From assembly GCA_938017795.1 (NCBI GenBank), contig CALIJZ010000028.1, positions 1 through 64,000 of the forward strand: DNA of 64,000 nt, read 5' to 3'. Shown one piece after another: positions 38,528-47,762 of the stretch. Numbering within the stretch: the stretch's first letter is position 1; the number at the start of each line of letters is the position of its first letter. The translations under genes and the position numbers were made by a program. This DNA comes from an uncultured Bacteriovoracaceae bacterium. GTDB lineage: Bacteria > Bdellovibrionota > Bacteriovoracia > Bacteriovoracales > Bacteriovoracaceae. A model generated the notes under the pieces. That model was given only the letters and a program-made list of their open reading frames with translations, made no database searches and was not told the origin of the DNA.

Positions 38528-39478
38528 CTATTTATCTTGAAAAGAAGATCGATGATGGGATTCGATTATAACAAATGGATCGTTACGAGTTTGAATATAT
38601 ATTCTTGCTATATACTCACCAATTATCCCTAGGAACATTGAATTTAGACCAATGAGAGCAAGTAAAACAATGATAATTGTAGTAAAACCAGCTGGTATGT
38701 TTTGAGAGTAAAAATATAATCCAATATAAAACATTGCAAATAGAAATGAAGCTGCCAATAAAAATAAGCCGATAAAAGTAGCTATTCTAAGTGGTACTAT
38801 AGAGTGAGCAATGATCCCATCAATGGCCAAAGATAACATTTTGAAAAATGGAAACTTGCTTTCTCCTTCTTTTCTTTCGGATCTTTTATAATCAACCCCG
38901 ATTTTTTTAAAACCTTGAGAAAAAATCAACCCACGAAGATAGAAGTTTGAAACATTATATAATTTCAAATTATTCAGGACTTTTCGATCAATCAACATGA
39001 AATCACCAGCATCATGAGGCAAGTCTTCAGGACTTATTAAATTAATTAGTCGATAAAAAAGTTTTCTTGAAAGGTTGGATAATGCAGATTCTTTTCTAGA
39101 AGTTCGTACTCCATAAACAATTTTATATCCAGCTTCCCAATGCTTAAGAAAATTCTCCAAAAGTTCGGGAGGATCTTGAAGATCACAATCTAGCTCTAAT
39201 ACAGCTTGTCCTTTAGATTCAAGGTACCCTGCTAAAAGAGAAGATTGATAGCCAAAGTTTTTGGAAAAATTTATTAGTCCAATATTGGGATGCATCTCTT
39301 GATATTTAAGAATTTTTTCTTTGGTCTTATCTATTGAGCAATTATTCGTAAAAATCAACTCAAAGTCATATCTTTCTTTAAGCCCTTCTAATACTGGTAA
39401 AACCCTAGCAAAATAACTATCTAAAGTAAGTTCTTCATTGTAGACAGGCGTTACAATGCTAATGATTGTTTTTATCAT
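38528..39478 (-). CDS. Glycosyltransferase family 2, polyprenyl-phosphate type (GtrB/ArnC-like)
   Basis: 316 residues. The GT-A domain IISIVTPVYNEELTLDSYF, the ELDCDLQDPPELLENF DxD-like site and HDAGDFMLIDRKVL define the dolichol-/undecaprenyl-phosphate glycosyltransferase subgroup. Two C-terminal membrane helices (about 235-260 and 268-292) anchor it in the inner membrane. It transfers a sugar to undecaprenyl phosphate or to a glycan under assembly. The start overlaps the epimerase gene by 20 bp; last gene of the polysaccharide operon. Confidence 0.9.
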   Translation of the reverse strand: MIKTIISIVTPVYNEELTLDSYFARVLPVLEGLKERYDFELIFTNNCSIDKTKEKILKYQEMHPNIGLINFSKNFGYQSSLLAGYLESKGQAVLELDCDLQDPPELLENFLKHWEAGYKIVYGVRTSRKESALSNLSRKLFYRLINLISPEDLPHDAGDFMLIDRKVLNNLKLYNVSNFYLRGLIFSQGFKKIGVDYKRSERKEGESKFPFFKMLSLAIDGIIAHSIVPLRIATFIGLFLLAASFLFAMFYIGLYFYSQNIPAGFTTIIIVLLALIGLNSMFLGIIGEYIARIYIQTRNDPFVIIESHHRSSFQDK

Positions 39479-40277
39479 GAAGGTATTTTATTCTCTCAAG
39501 TCCTTTTTGTAACGAAAATAATATCTTATGACCTTCTATTTTTTTTGCAGGCTCACAAGCATCAGCAACTAAGAATTTCTTGTCACCCCAATTAATCTTA
39601 AGATTAGATTCAAAGATCTTGCTTGCTAAGTTCAGAGCTTTCTTCAGAGACATCCGCTCACCAGAGATAAAAAATCTTTCAGCAGTTGCGATTTCATTGA
39701 CCAATAATAAGTTTAATCCTGAAATCACATCCTCAAGATAAGAAAAATTTAGTTCTTGATTTCCATCGCTATTTAGAAAGATCTCTCGAGCCTCATTTTT
39801 AGTTAGGATTTGATTTAAAATCTTGTTTCTTTTATCAAAGGGTCCATAGACATCATTGAGAATAATTGAATTTAGCTTAGTTTCTTTTTCCTTAATACTT
39901 TCCATGTACTGGCAAATTTCTTCTTTGTACTGGGCGTATTGATTTCGAGGTTTGATTATCCCAGCACTATTATATTGCCAATAAGATCCAATCTGAAACA
40001 CCTTAGCGACCTTGTTTTTCAAAGAAAAATCTATAACTTTCTTGGGGATATTATAGTTAATATTCTCTAGTTGTTTTTTATCTAAGTTAGGATCATGAAC
40101 TCCATTAAAAATATAGACTACGTGAGGCTTAAAACTAAGAGAATCAATATCATCATAAGAAAAGATATTAGTTCCCGTGTTTTTTGAAGATAATCCAATG
40201 ACGTCATGTTTAGCCGAAATTGCTTTCCAAAATGATTTTGCAATATAGCTAGAGCTTCCACTAATTAATATGTTCAT
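39459..40277 (-). CDS. NAD-dependent epimerase/reductase, CDP-dideoxyhexose type
   Basis: 272 residues of extended SDR fold: nucleotide loop ILISGSSSYIAKSFW and the catalytic YxxxK in YAQYKEEI. Placed right after rfbH, it is the best candidate for the 4-keto reductase (RfbJ/RfbS-like) that finishes a CDP-3,6-dideoxyhexose such as abequose or paratose. Which epimer cannot be read from sequence. ATGA overlap with rfbH. Confidence 0.78.
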   Translation of the reverse strand: MNILISGSSSYIAKSFWKAISAKHDVIGLSSKNTGTNIFSYDDIDSLSFKPHVVYIFNGVHDPNLDKKQLENINYNIPKKVIDFSLKNKVAKVFQIGSYWQYNSAGIIKPRNQYAQYKEEICQYMESIKEKETKLNSIILNDVYGPFDKRNKILNQILTKNEAREIFLNSDGNQELNFSYLEDVISGLNLLLVNEIATAERFFISGERMSLKKALNLASKIFESNLKINWGDKKFLVADACEPAKKIEGHKILFSLQKGLERIKYLHDKNNH

Positions 40278-41581
40278 TTGCTCTTGAAAAAATCTTCAAC
40301 AACCTGCTCAACATAATCATAATGTTCCTTGTTAAGCCCAGGGTAAACTCCTAACCAAAAAGTGTCATTCATTACTTTATTTGTTACTTCTAAATCACTT
40401 TTTACTACATGCTCAATGTTTTTAAAGTATGGTTGATATAAAACATTTCCAGCAAAAAGCAATCGTGACATTATTCTTTTATTATTGATAAATTTAAGAA
40501 ATTCATTTCGCTTAAATGGGGCATTGTCTTTTATAGTTAACAAGAAACCAAACCAGCTCGGCTCACTGTTCAATGTCGCTTTAGGTAGGAGAAAATATTC
40601 TTCATACTTCTTGAAAATCCTAATTAAGTGGTTGAAGTTTTCTTTTCTTTTCTTAATAAAGAAATTTATTTTATCAATTTGAGAACTGCCAATTGCTGCT
40701 TGCATATCTGTTATTTTTAAATTGTAACCGAGATGAGAATAAACGTATTTATGATCGTAGCCATGGGGCAATTGTTCCCAGTCCCACTCAAACCTTTTAT
40801 TGCATGAATTATCTTGACCAGGCTCACACCAACAATCTCGTCCCCAATCCCTTATTGCCATTAGAGTTTTTTTCAACTTTGGCTTATTTGAATAAATAGC
40901 ACCCCCTTCTCCCATTGTGATATGGTGAGCAGGGTAGAAGCTAAGTGTAGCAAGATCCCCAAGAGTACCAACATGTTGCTTGTTATAAGTTGAACCTAAA
41001 GAGTCACAACAATCTTCAATCAAAAAAAGTTTATTATCATCACAGAACTTTTTCACCTCAGAGAGATTAAATGGATTACCTAAAGTATGGGCTAACATAA
41101 CTGCTCTAGTCTTAGGAGATAGTGCTTTTTCCAACTCATTAACGTTTATATTGTAGGTTCCTAGATCAATATCTACAAAAACTGGAACCAATCCATTTTG
41201 AATAATTGGATTAATTGTTGTTGGAAACCCAGCAGCAACAGTGATAACCTCGTCACCTTTTTTAATAGAACTCTCTCCCAGACTTGGAGAGCAAAGTGTT
41301 GTCATTGCTAAAAGGTTCGCAGAAGACCCTGAATTAGTAGTAAGGCACCATTTTGTCTGAGTGAATGCTTTTACCTTTTTTTCAAAATCTTTATTAAACC
41401 TTCCGGTTGTCAGCCACATATCAAGTGAAGCATTTATCAAAGCCTCGAGATCATTGGCATCAAGATATTTTCCGGAAATATTTACTTTATCTTCTGTAGA
41501 ATTAAATTTTTTTTGGCCCTTGTGTTTTTCAAAGTACTGCCTCGCCAATTTTAAAATTTCTTGTCGATCTTCAGTTTCCAT
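40274..41581 (-). CDS. rfbH: CDP-6-deoxy-L-threo-D-glycero-4-hexulose-3-dehydrase (E1)
   Basis: About 435 residues from METEDRQEILK. PMP-dependent, [2Fe-2S] dehydrase of the DegT fold that removes the C3 hydroxyl. The usual PLP lysine is replaced by His in SFYPAHHITMGEGG, the hallmark of E1/RfbH. The iron-sulfur Cys cluster is seen in DWGRDCWCEPGQDNSC. The frame is open to an upstream ATG at 41614, but 41581 gives the standard N-terminus and an 11-bp overlap with rfbG. Confidence 0.93.
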   Translation of the reverse strand: METEDRQEILKLARQYFEKHKGQKKFNSTEDKVNISGKYLDANDLEALINASLDMWLTTGRFNKDFEKKVKAFTQTKWCLTTNSGSSANLLAMTTLCSPSLGESSIKKGDEVITVAAGFPTTINPIIQNGLVPVFVDIDLGTYNINVNELEKALSPKTRAVMLAHTLGNPFNLSEVKKFCDDNKLFLIEDCCDSLGSTYNKQHVGTLGDLATLSFYPAHHITMGEGGAIYSNKPKLKKTLMAIRDWGRDCWCEPGQDNSCNKRFEWDWEQLPHGYDHKYVYSHLGYNLKITDMQAAIGSSQIDKINFFIKKRKENFNHLIRIFKKYEEYFLLPKATLNSEPSWFGFLLTIKDNAPFKRNEFLKFINNKRIMSRLLFAGNVLYQPYFKNIEHVVKSDLEVTNKVMNDTFWLGVYPGLNKEHYDYVEQVVEDFFKSK

Positions 41582-42659
41582 ATTGATTTCTCGCTTTTTT
41601 GAAATATTTATCAACCAGATCGTGAGTATATTTCTTAATTAAATCTTTATTAGAAAAATATGTTTCATACCATAAAAGAGTTTCTCTTAGGTTTTCATCG
41701 AATGAGTAAAGATTCATCCAGTCTAGAGTACTTTTGGCTAAATCAGCATTTAGCTGAAGAAGTTGTGACTCCTGAATTGAACTTTCTTGAAACTTCACAT
41801 TTATTTTTATCTTAGGAAATATCGCTTGGGACTTATCACAAACTTCCTTGACAGTTATTTTCTTTTCACTTGGAGCAAAATTAAACGCTTCTTCGTATGA
41901 ATCATTTTCATCGATATAAGAAGCTGCAAGCAAGTATCCATATATTAAATCTTGAATGTACTGCCAAGGCCTAACTGCTGCTGGGTTTCTGATTTCGAGA
42001 AGTTTATTTTCAAAAATAGAAGAAACAAGATCAACAATAATTCTATCTTTGGCAAAATCTCCACCACCAATAACGTTTCCAGCTCTTAGGTTTATTGATT
42101 TAATTAACCTGGAATCTTTAAAATAAGTACTCTGGTAAGATCGGGATATTAATTCACTAGTGGATTTGCTTGCAGAATAGGGATCAACTCCACCAATAAT
42201 ATCATTTTCTCGATAAGAATATGGCCACTCTTTATTTTCATATACTTTGTCAGTAGTGATATTGAGGACAAGAGTTTTACGATTTGTTTTCTTGATTGCT
42301 TCGTAAAGGTTTAGAGTTCCAAGAGCATTTGTTGTAAAAGTATCATATGGATTTAAATATGCTTCTCTTACTAAAGGTTGTGCGGCTAAGTGATATATGA
42401 TATATGGCTTAACTTTTTCAACAATTTCTTGAACAAATTCTTTATTTCTAATATCACCGTAAAAGCATTTACAGATAGATTCTATCTCTAAGATTTCTTG
42501 GAGTTTAAATTCTTCTTTAGGCTGTTCAGATAGGCCATAACAATGAGCACCCATTTTTTGTAGAGTCAAAGTTAACCATGAACCTTTAAAACCATTGAAC
42601 CCGGTAATTAATACCTTCTTATTTTTAAAGAAACATTCAAGATCATTGTGAGATCTCAC
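41571..42659 (-). CDS. rfbG: CDP-glucose 4,6-dehydratase
   Basis: 362 residues, SDR fold. NAD loop VLITGFNGFKGSWLTLTLQ, Thr-Asp-Lys in NITTDKVYEN, and YSASKSTSELISRSYQSTY giving YxxxK. RAGNVIGGGDFAKDRIIVD and the RPWQYIQD block are specific for RfbG. It converts CDP-glucose to CDP-4-keto-6-deoxyglucose. It abuts the rfbF stop (42660) with no spacer. Confidence 0.95.
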   Translation of the reverse strand: MRSHNDLECFFKNKKVLITGFNGFKGSWLTLTLQKMGAHCYGLSEQPKEEFKLQEILEIESICKCFYGDIRNKEFVQEIVEKVKPYIIYHLAAQPLVREAYLNPYDTFTTNALGTLNLYEAIKKTNRKTLVLNITTDKVYENKEWPYSYRENDIIGGVDPYSASKSTSELISRSYQSTYFKDSRLIKSINLRAGNVIGGGDFAKDRIIVDLVSSIFENKLLEIRNPAAVRPWQYIQDLIYGYLLAASYIDENDSYEEAFNFAPSEKKITVKEVCDKSQAIFPKIKINVKFQESSIQESQLLQLNADLAKSTLDWMNLYSFDENLRETLLWYETYFSNKDLIKKYTHDLVDKYFKKARNQYGN

Positions 42660-43433
42660 TTACCAGCTCTTCCAAGGAGCTTCATTTGAAGCCCAAATTT
42701 TTTCAAGTCGATCATGATCTCTTTTTGTGTCCATGCATTGCCAATAACCTTGATGATGGAAATCGTACAGATTACCCTGTTTGGTTAATTCCTCTAGAGG
42801 TTCTCGCTCCCAGCTAATATGATCACCCTCAATTGTATTAAGAGCACTTGGATGTACGACAAAATAACCGCCATTTATTTTCTGACCATCACCTTTGGGT
42901 TTTTCTAAAAAATTAGTAATGCATCCATTTTGATTTGATTCAATTGCTCCAAACCTGCCAGGAGGAACTACTGATGTCATAGAGACCTTACCTTCATGAG
43001 AATGATGAAACTTTAAGAGTTCATCAAGTGCAACATTAGCGACTCCATCTCCATAAGTAAGAAAAAAGTCCTCATTTTCATTGAGATAAGGCTTAATTCT
43101 TTTAAGCCTTCCACCAGTCATTACGTTGTCACCAGTATCAATCAAGTGAATTTTCCAAGGTTCAGGAGATGAATCTAAAATCTCAAGAGAACCATCCGCT
43201 AGATTAACAGTTAGGTTGGAATGATGCTTATGATAGTTAAAAAAGAATTCCTTGATAACGTATCCTTTATAGCCAAGACAAATGATGAATTCATTATGCC
43301 CAAATGAAGAATAATATTTCATGATATGCCACAGAATGGGTTTTCCACCAATCGGAACCATTGGCTTGGGAATCGATTGTGTATACTCACTGATTCTCGT
43401 GCCAAAACCACCTGCTAAAAGTACTGTTTTCAT
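42660..43433 (-). CDS. rfbF: Glucose-1-phosphate cytidylyltransferase
   Basis: 257 residues. MKTVLLAGGFGTRISEYTQSIPKPMVPIGGKPILWHIMKYY is the nucleotidyltransferase loop and sugar-phosphate signature. Later NGGYFVVHPSAL, EREPLEEL and YWQCMDTKRD are typical of RfbF. It makes CDP-glucose, the entry point to CDP-dideoxyhexoses. First dedicated sugar gene after the membrane protein, 81 bp downstream of it. Confidence 0.95.
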   Translation of the reverse strand: MKTVLLAGGFGTRISEYTQSIPKPMVPIGGKPILWHIMKYYSSFGHNEFIICLGYKGYVIKEFFFNYHKHHSNLTVNLADGSLEILDSSPEPWKIHLIDTGDNVMTGGRLKRIKPYLNENEDFFLTYGDGVANVALDELLKFHHSHEGKVSMTSVVPPGRFGAIESNQNGCITNFLEKPKGDGQKINGGYFVVHPSALNTIEGDHISWEREPLEELTKQGNLYDFHHQGYWQCMDTKRDHDRLEKIWASNEAPWKSW

Positions 43434-43514
43434 AAATGTAGTCTAATACATCTTTCTCTAAATAGTAAGACCTTGATATCTTTCAAGATTAAGATATTAA
43501 TGACTTGAAGTAAC

Positions 43515-45158
43515 TTATTGTCTTTTACTTAAAACCTCTATAATACAGGCTTGCTTATTGGAGAATACTTTTTTCCCTAATAATTTTTTTCCAGCTAAGA
43601 AGAAACTCTTATAACCTTCTTCATTCATGTAATCAACACACGCAATATTTTGACCAAAAATAGCAAAAGATTTATATTTAGTAGGGTAGCTAACAACTTT
43701 TTTACTTAAATCAAAGACTTTCTTACCTTGGCCAAAGAAATAGAATTTTTTTTCATCCTTTATATATTGAGCAACTTGATTAACTTGAAAGTCCATTCGT
43801 TCTTCAGTTGTTGAAAATTCTCCATAAGGATTTCTTTTTGTAATACATATTTCATAAGTGCAGACTTTTTCATACTCAAGACCTTCAATCAAATTTAACA
43901 TCACCATAAAGTCCCAATAAAACAGTCTATCTACAACAATTCTACTCTCAGAGTTTTTTACATTTAAAAAGCTTGTAGCTTCTGAAAAACCAATGTCAGG
44001 CAAGTACTTCTCTACAAACTTAAAGTTTGGTAAAATAAAAAATGAAATTGCCAAAACACTGATTTTAGCAAATCTTTGATGCTTAATTTTATTTGCATAA
44101 AAATAATCAATTCCAATGTTAATTGAGTTTGAAAGTGCCATGAAAAAGAAAATAATCACTGCAAATAAAACTCTAGGAGCCTGATGTATTTGTCCCGCTA
44201 AACCCAAGCCCATTATAAAAATGAAACTAAAGATAAAAAGTCCATCAACGAGTAGCTTCTTTGTCTTTAATACTTTTAGCTTAGTCAGAGTAAGAAAATG
44301 AAACAGAAGAATAAAAAAATACAAGAAAATTGTAACCGCTCCCGTATCATTGATAAATACTTTCAATAAAGGCATCTCTAAAATATTTAAAACTGTGAAC
44401 TTAGGAAATTCATATAGTTTTGTATAATTTCCATAGTGAAAACCATCCTCTCCTGAGATTAAGGGATAAATGACTGTTATCCATAAAGGAAAAGTCACAA
44501 TAATTGCGCTAAATACTAGCCTTAACTTACTTTTTTTCAGCAGGAATGAATAAAAATATAATAAAAGTACTGGTACCAGAATCTCTTTTCTAATCAAAAT
44601 TGCACAAAATGCACTCGCTATAAATACAACTTGATGAAAATAACTCCCTCTTTGTTGTAGTTTAACAAAACTAGAAAAACTTAAGGTAAAGAATAACATT
44701 GATAAGTTCTCTCCCATATTCGCACTTGAGACGTGATTAATCACTCCTGAAGAGAAAAACAATGGAATAAGGGCTAGGAAAAAAAATGTTCTCATTAATG
44801 AATTCATGGAGGTGACAAGCAGAAACACGCTCGTTCCCCAAATGAATAAGTTAAAGAGTTTTAAAAAATTCAAGAATAAAAGTTCATCATTTACTGATTT
44901 ACTAAGTGTATATATATTCCCTTTAACAATTGTGTCTAAACTTGAATGTATTTCTAAAAATAATGACTTGAAGGAGTTTTGAGAATCGTAAAGACCTTCA
45001 GAGTAAATCTTTGAAAAAATAGCTCTACTTGTAGAATCTCCTTGATAGGTAAGTTGCCCTGAAGGAATAACCTTTGCCAATTGAAATAAGTAAACACCAA
45101 TGATTACAATGGTAATTAGATGACGGATTAATAAACCTGATCTAGTCGAAATATTCAT
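43515..45158 (-). CDS. Polytopic membrane protein of the polysaccharide locus (GT-C-like candidate)
   Basis: 547 residues with about ten hydrophobic helices up to about residue 370, then a soluble C-terminal domain with several Cys (VCTYEICITK, IACVDY, QACIIEV). The first periplasmic loop has QGDSTSRA, where GT-C glycosyltransferases often carry acidic residues. It heads the operon, so glycan transfer to a lipid-linked acceptor is a reasonable guess. No firm family match. Confidence 0.55.
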   Translation of the reverse strand: MNISTRSGLLIRHLITIVIIGVYLFQLAKVIPSGQLTYQGDSTSRAIFSKIYSEGLYDSQNSFKSLFLEIHSSLDTIVKGNIYTLSKSVNDELLFLNFLKLFNLFIWGTSVFLLVTSMNSLMRTFFFLALIPLFFSSGVINHVSSANMGENLSMLFFTLSFSSFVKLQQRGSYFHQVVFIASAFCAILIRKEILVPVLLLYFYSFLLKKSKLRLVFSAIIVTFPLWITVIYPLISGEDGFHYGNYTKLYEFPKFTVLNILEMPLLKVFINDTGAVTIFLYFFILLFHFLTLTKLKVLKTKKLLVDGLFIFSFIFIMGLGLAGQIHQAPRVLFAVIIFFFMALSNSINIGIDYFYANKIKHQRFAKISVLAISFFILPNFKFVEKYLPDIGFSEATSFLNVKNSESRIVVDRLFYWDFMVMLNLIEGLEYEKVCTYEICITKRNPYGEFSTTEERMDFQVNQVAQYIKDEKKFYFFGQGKKVFDLSKKVVSYPTKYKSFAIFGQNIACVDYMNEEGYKSFFLAGKKLLGKKVFSNKQACIIEVLSKRQ

Positions 45159-45522
45159 TTTTTTTTAATTAACTGCACTTTGTTCTTTTTCCATTTTATA
45201 TAGATTATTAGCTCCTAGCATACAATTTTTCAAAAAAGAAAAACAACACTCTCTTTCACTCATTCGGCTTCCAAAATGCTAATCAGGTCTTATTACTTTC
45301 GTGAAGTTCAACTATAGTTGAGAATGGCCCTTTATAAAATAATATTAAAAAATACTTAAGGAAAGTTGGCGGGGGCAATGGGTCGCGTTCAGGACTAAAT
45401 TGTTGGTTCAATCTTTCTTTATATAGGAATGGTTCCTTTTCTTGGTACTTTTAAGATTTTTGCACAAATCAGTTCTGGTTAATATACTTTGCTTTAATAG
45501 GTTTCAATTAAGGAGATAACCA
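45159..45522. other. Intergenic boundary between polysaccharide operon and cassette array
   Basis: 364 bp between divergent genes. Apart from the first array repeat (45365-45396), no ORF or RNA is evident. It must hold the promoters of the minus-strand polysaccharide operon and of the XRE regulator. Confidence 0.4.
45365..45396 (+). repeat. tRNA-tail-like array repeat R1 (left boundary)
   Basis: GTTGGCGGGGGCAATGGG then TCGCGTTCAGGACT. Matches the consensus over the first 25 positions, with two changes near the right end (TTCAGGAC for TTTAGAAC). Confidence 0.85.
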
Positions 45523-46260
45523 ATGAAAAATGAAGTATTTATTGTTTTAAAAGAAGTTATAAAGTCCAGAGGCTTTAACTACAAAAGCTTTTCAGAAGAG
45601 CTGGGAATGTCTGAATCGGGCTTTAAGAAGGTGATGTCTAATAAAGATTGCTCAGTAGGGAAACTTGATGAGATTTGTGATGCACTCAATTTGTCTTTTG
45701 CAGACTTAGTTGCTTTATCTAAAGAGAAGGTACAGACCTTGACGTTAAATAAAAAGCAAGAGGATCTGTTTTTGAGAGAACCATCATATTATCACTTCTT
45801 CACTGAACTAATTTCAAATGATTACAACTGGCAAAAGGTTAAAGACAAACACAGGTTAAGCAAGAAGAAATGTCTTCTGATTTTGACTTCATTAGATAAG
45901 GTGAATCTTCTCAGGCTTGAACCTGCAAATAGAGTGAAAAAAGTATTTAGTGGTGAGGATATTAGAATTTCTGCTAAGTTGGGAGAGAAGGTATCTTGGG
46001 ATGTAGATGAAGCATTTTTTCATCACGCAAGGGATGAATTTAAAGCGAAGAAAAGATCAGCCTGTGGAATTAGAGGCAGTTACTACCTTAAAAAAGAAAG
46101 CCTTGATGAAATGATTAACTCTGTTCATGAGGTTACCGAGGAGTTTATAAAGCGATCAAAAAGAGAAAGAACTTTGTATGGAAAAGATAAGTTAAAAGAA
46201 GTAACGATGCTGGCTTTTGTTGCACAAGGTTTTAGATCTAGCAATCATATGAAGTTTTAA
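45523..46260 (+). CDS. XRE-type HTH transcriptional regulator
   Basis: 245 residues. The N-terminal 65 residues form a Cro/C1-type HTH (NYKSFSEELGMSESGFKKVMSNKDCSVGKLDEICDALN). A longer C-terminal domain of unknown type follows (HFFTELISNDYNWQKVKDKHRL onward), recalling in layout the TIGR02147 regulators but not clearly belonging to them. AAGGAGATAACC precedes the start. It is the first gene of the cassette region. Confidence 0.78.
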   Translation: MKNEVFIVLKEVIKSRGFNYKSFSEELGMSESGFKKVMSNKDCSVGKLDEICDALNLSFADLVALSKEKVQTLTLNKKQEDLFLREPSYYHFFTELISNDYNWQKVKDKHRLSKKKCLLILTSLDKVNLLRLEPANRVKKVFSGEDIRISAKLGEKVSWDVDEAFFHHARDEFKAKKRSACGIRGSYYLKKESLDEMINSVHEVTEEFIKRSKRERTLYGKDKLKEVTMLAFVAQGFRSSNHMKF

Positions 46261-46305
46261 TGTTTCATAAAAAAGCCACTACTTCTTGAAGGGAAAACTA
46301 AAATC

Positions 46306-46707
46306 TCAACTAGAGGACTCTAGTTTTGAAATATCAAGAAAGCTACTTGTTAGTCTTGATTTACAAAATGGAACAAGACTTCTTTGTTGGTCACTTAGAA
46401 TATTTTTAAAAACATACACTAATTGGTTCATTTTAATTTTATCTAATTCGTATTTACTTTCATTTAATCGCAGCATGACTTCTTTTATTGGAATGCTCGT
46501 TTCTGGAAAATCTTGAAAGTATTCTTCGTATAACTTAGTATTGGCTTCATATTCTTCTTTAAGGCTTTCCATTCTTAGTTGGGATTGATCAACCAAAGCA
46601 AGTGTTCTGTCTTTTTGTTCTTGGCCAAGAGCCAAGAGTTCACAACTCTTAGAGGAAGCAATACCTCTGGTTACTAGAACCATTAGTATGAAAAATAATA
46701 TTTTCAA
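46306..46707 (-). CDS. Exported coiled-coil protein of unknown function
   Basis: 133 residues with a signal peptide (MKILFFILMVLVTRGIASS). The mature part is helical and Glu/Lys/Leu-rich (LRMESLKEEYEANTKLYEEYFQDF), consistent with a short coiled coil, with Cys at the start and near the end. AAGGAGAATAAA precedes the start. No family recognised. Confidence 0.6.
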   Translation of the reverse strand: MKILFFILMVLVTRGIASSKSCELLALGQEQKDRTLALVDQSQLRMESLKEEYEANTKLYEEYFQDFPETSIPIKEVMLRLNESKYELDKIKMNQLVYVFKNILSDQQRSLVPFCKSRLTSSFLDISKLESSS

Positions 46708-46815
46708 ATTTATTCTCCTTGAATAAGTTTGTATCCTTTAATCTTTATTGCGAATCAATTCTTTTTAGGAACCCTTCATGCTCAATGTCAAAAAAAAACA
46801 AGCTCACTTCTTGGC

Positions 46816-47121
46816 TTAAAGAAAATTAGTGTGAGCATAATCTAAAGATTGTCTTTTTTTTCTCATGAATTGCCTGCGAACTTTTTGTCTTAATTGTTCT
46901 AATAGTTTATTCAATGATCTATCTCTTCCCTTGGCATAGAAATTTCCTAAATCAGATTGAAAAACAACTGATGCTGATACAAATTCTTGTGAATATCTTT
47001 CAAAACTACACACTAATAACTTAACTCTACTTCCTTTGGACATTAGTCTTAATTTAGACTCTATTAAACTTTTTGACTCTCTACTAAAAGGGATTCCTCG
47101 ATACTTAATTTGAATACTCAT
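46816..47121 (-). CDS. Possible ribosome-hibernation-factor-like (S30AE) protein
   Basis: 101 residues. SIQIKYRGIPFSRESKSLIESKLRLM at the start and the FYAKGRDRSLNKLLEQLRQKVRRQFMRKK helix with a basic tail resemble the beta-alpha-beta-beta-beta-alpha S30AE domain of HPF/RaiA, which silences ribosomes in stationary phase. The match is loose, so a basic nucleic-acid-binding protein of another family is possible. AGGAGTAAAAC precedes the start. Confidence 0.5.
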   Translation of the reverse strand: MSIQIKYRGIPFSRESKSLIESKLRLMSKGSRVKLLVCSFERYSQEFVSASVVFQSDLGNFYAKGRDRSLNKLLEQLRQKVRRQFMRKKRQSLDYAHTNFL

Positions 47122-47373
47122 GTTTTACTCCTAAAAAGATATTAATAAACTTAGAAAATCTAAAAACCTCCATCATTTATTCTTTAATAAAGCAATATTG
47201 GCGCCACTCTCATTCATGTGTTTTTTGTCTGCAAGAATTCAAAACATGCCAGAATGACGATTTAATGATGCCTCTTTGACAATCTCAAAACTGTAACAGC
47301 TTAATTGCCAGTAAATACTGGAACAATTTTTGCATTATATAAGAACGAACATAACTCGGGGGAGAAATACAAC

Positions 47374-47550
47374 ATGGAAGTTTCACAAAGAAAGATTTTT
47401 AAAGATAAAAGAACAAATAAAGTTAAAACAAAAAAAATAAAATGTTCCGATTATTTCAATCAACCATTCGATGGTTTTTCTCATTCCGAAAAAGTTTCAA
47501 TGAGAAGGCTTTGGAAGAGATTGTTCACAAATATTCATAAGTCACAGTAA
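47374..47550 (+). CDS. Small basic protein of unknown function
   Basis: About 58 residues from MEVSQRKIFKDKRTNK, strongly basic, with one Cys. GGGGGAGAAATACAAC precedes ATG 47374. The longer frame to 47305 starts with a weak codon. Could be an RNA- or DNA-binding peptide; no family recognised. Confidence 0.45.
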   Translation: MEVSQRKIFKDKRTNKVKTKKIKCSDYFNQPFDGFSHSEKVSMRRLWKRLFTNIHKSQ

Positions 47551-47762
47551 GTATTTCCTGAAGTACCCTTTATTGAGCAATTCGAGATATTTCCAACTTC
47601 CATTTTGCGCTTAAAAAATAGTTTCTTGGTTAACTCTTAAAGGTATATTCTATTTATGGATCTATTCGGTCGAGTACTAAAATCATATATAAAATACAGG
47701 GTAACAATAAGTAGACAAAACTCTATGGTAAGAAAGATTAATATCTTTAATTTGGAGTTTTT

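Noticed and set aside
45523-46260. XRE regulator as a recombination directionality factor or integrase
   Set aside because: It shows a Cro/C1-type HTH but no tyrosine- or serine-recombinase catalytic residues and is much larger than a typical excisionase.
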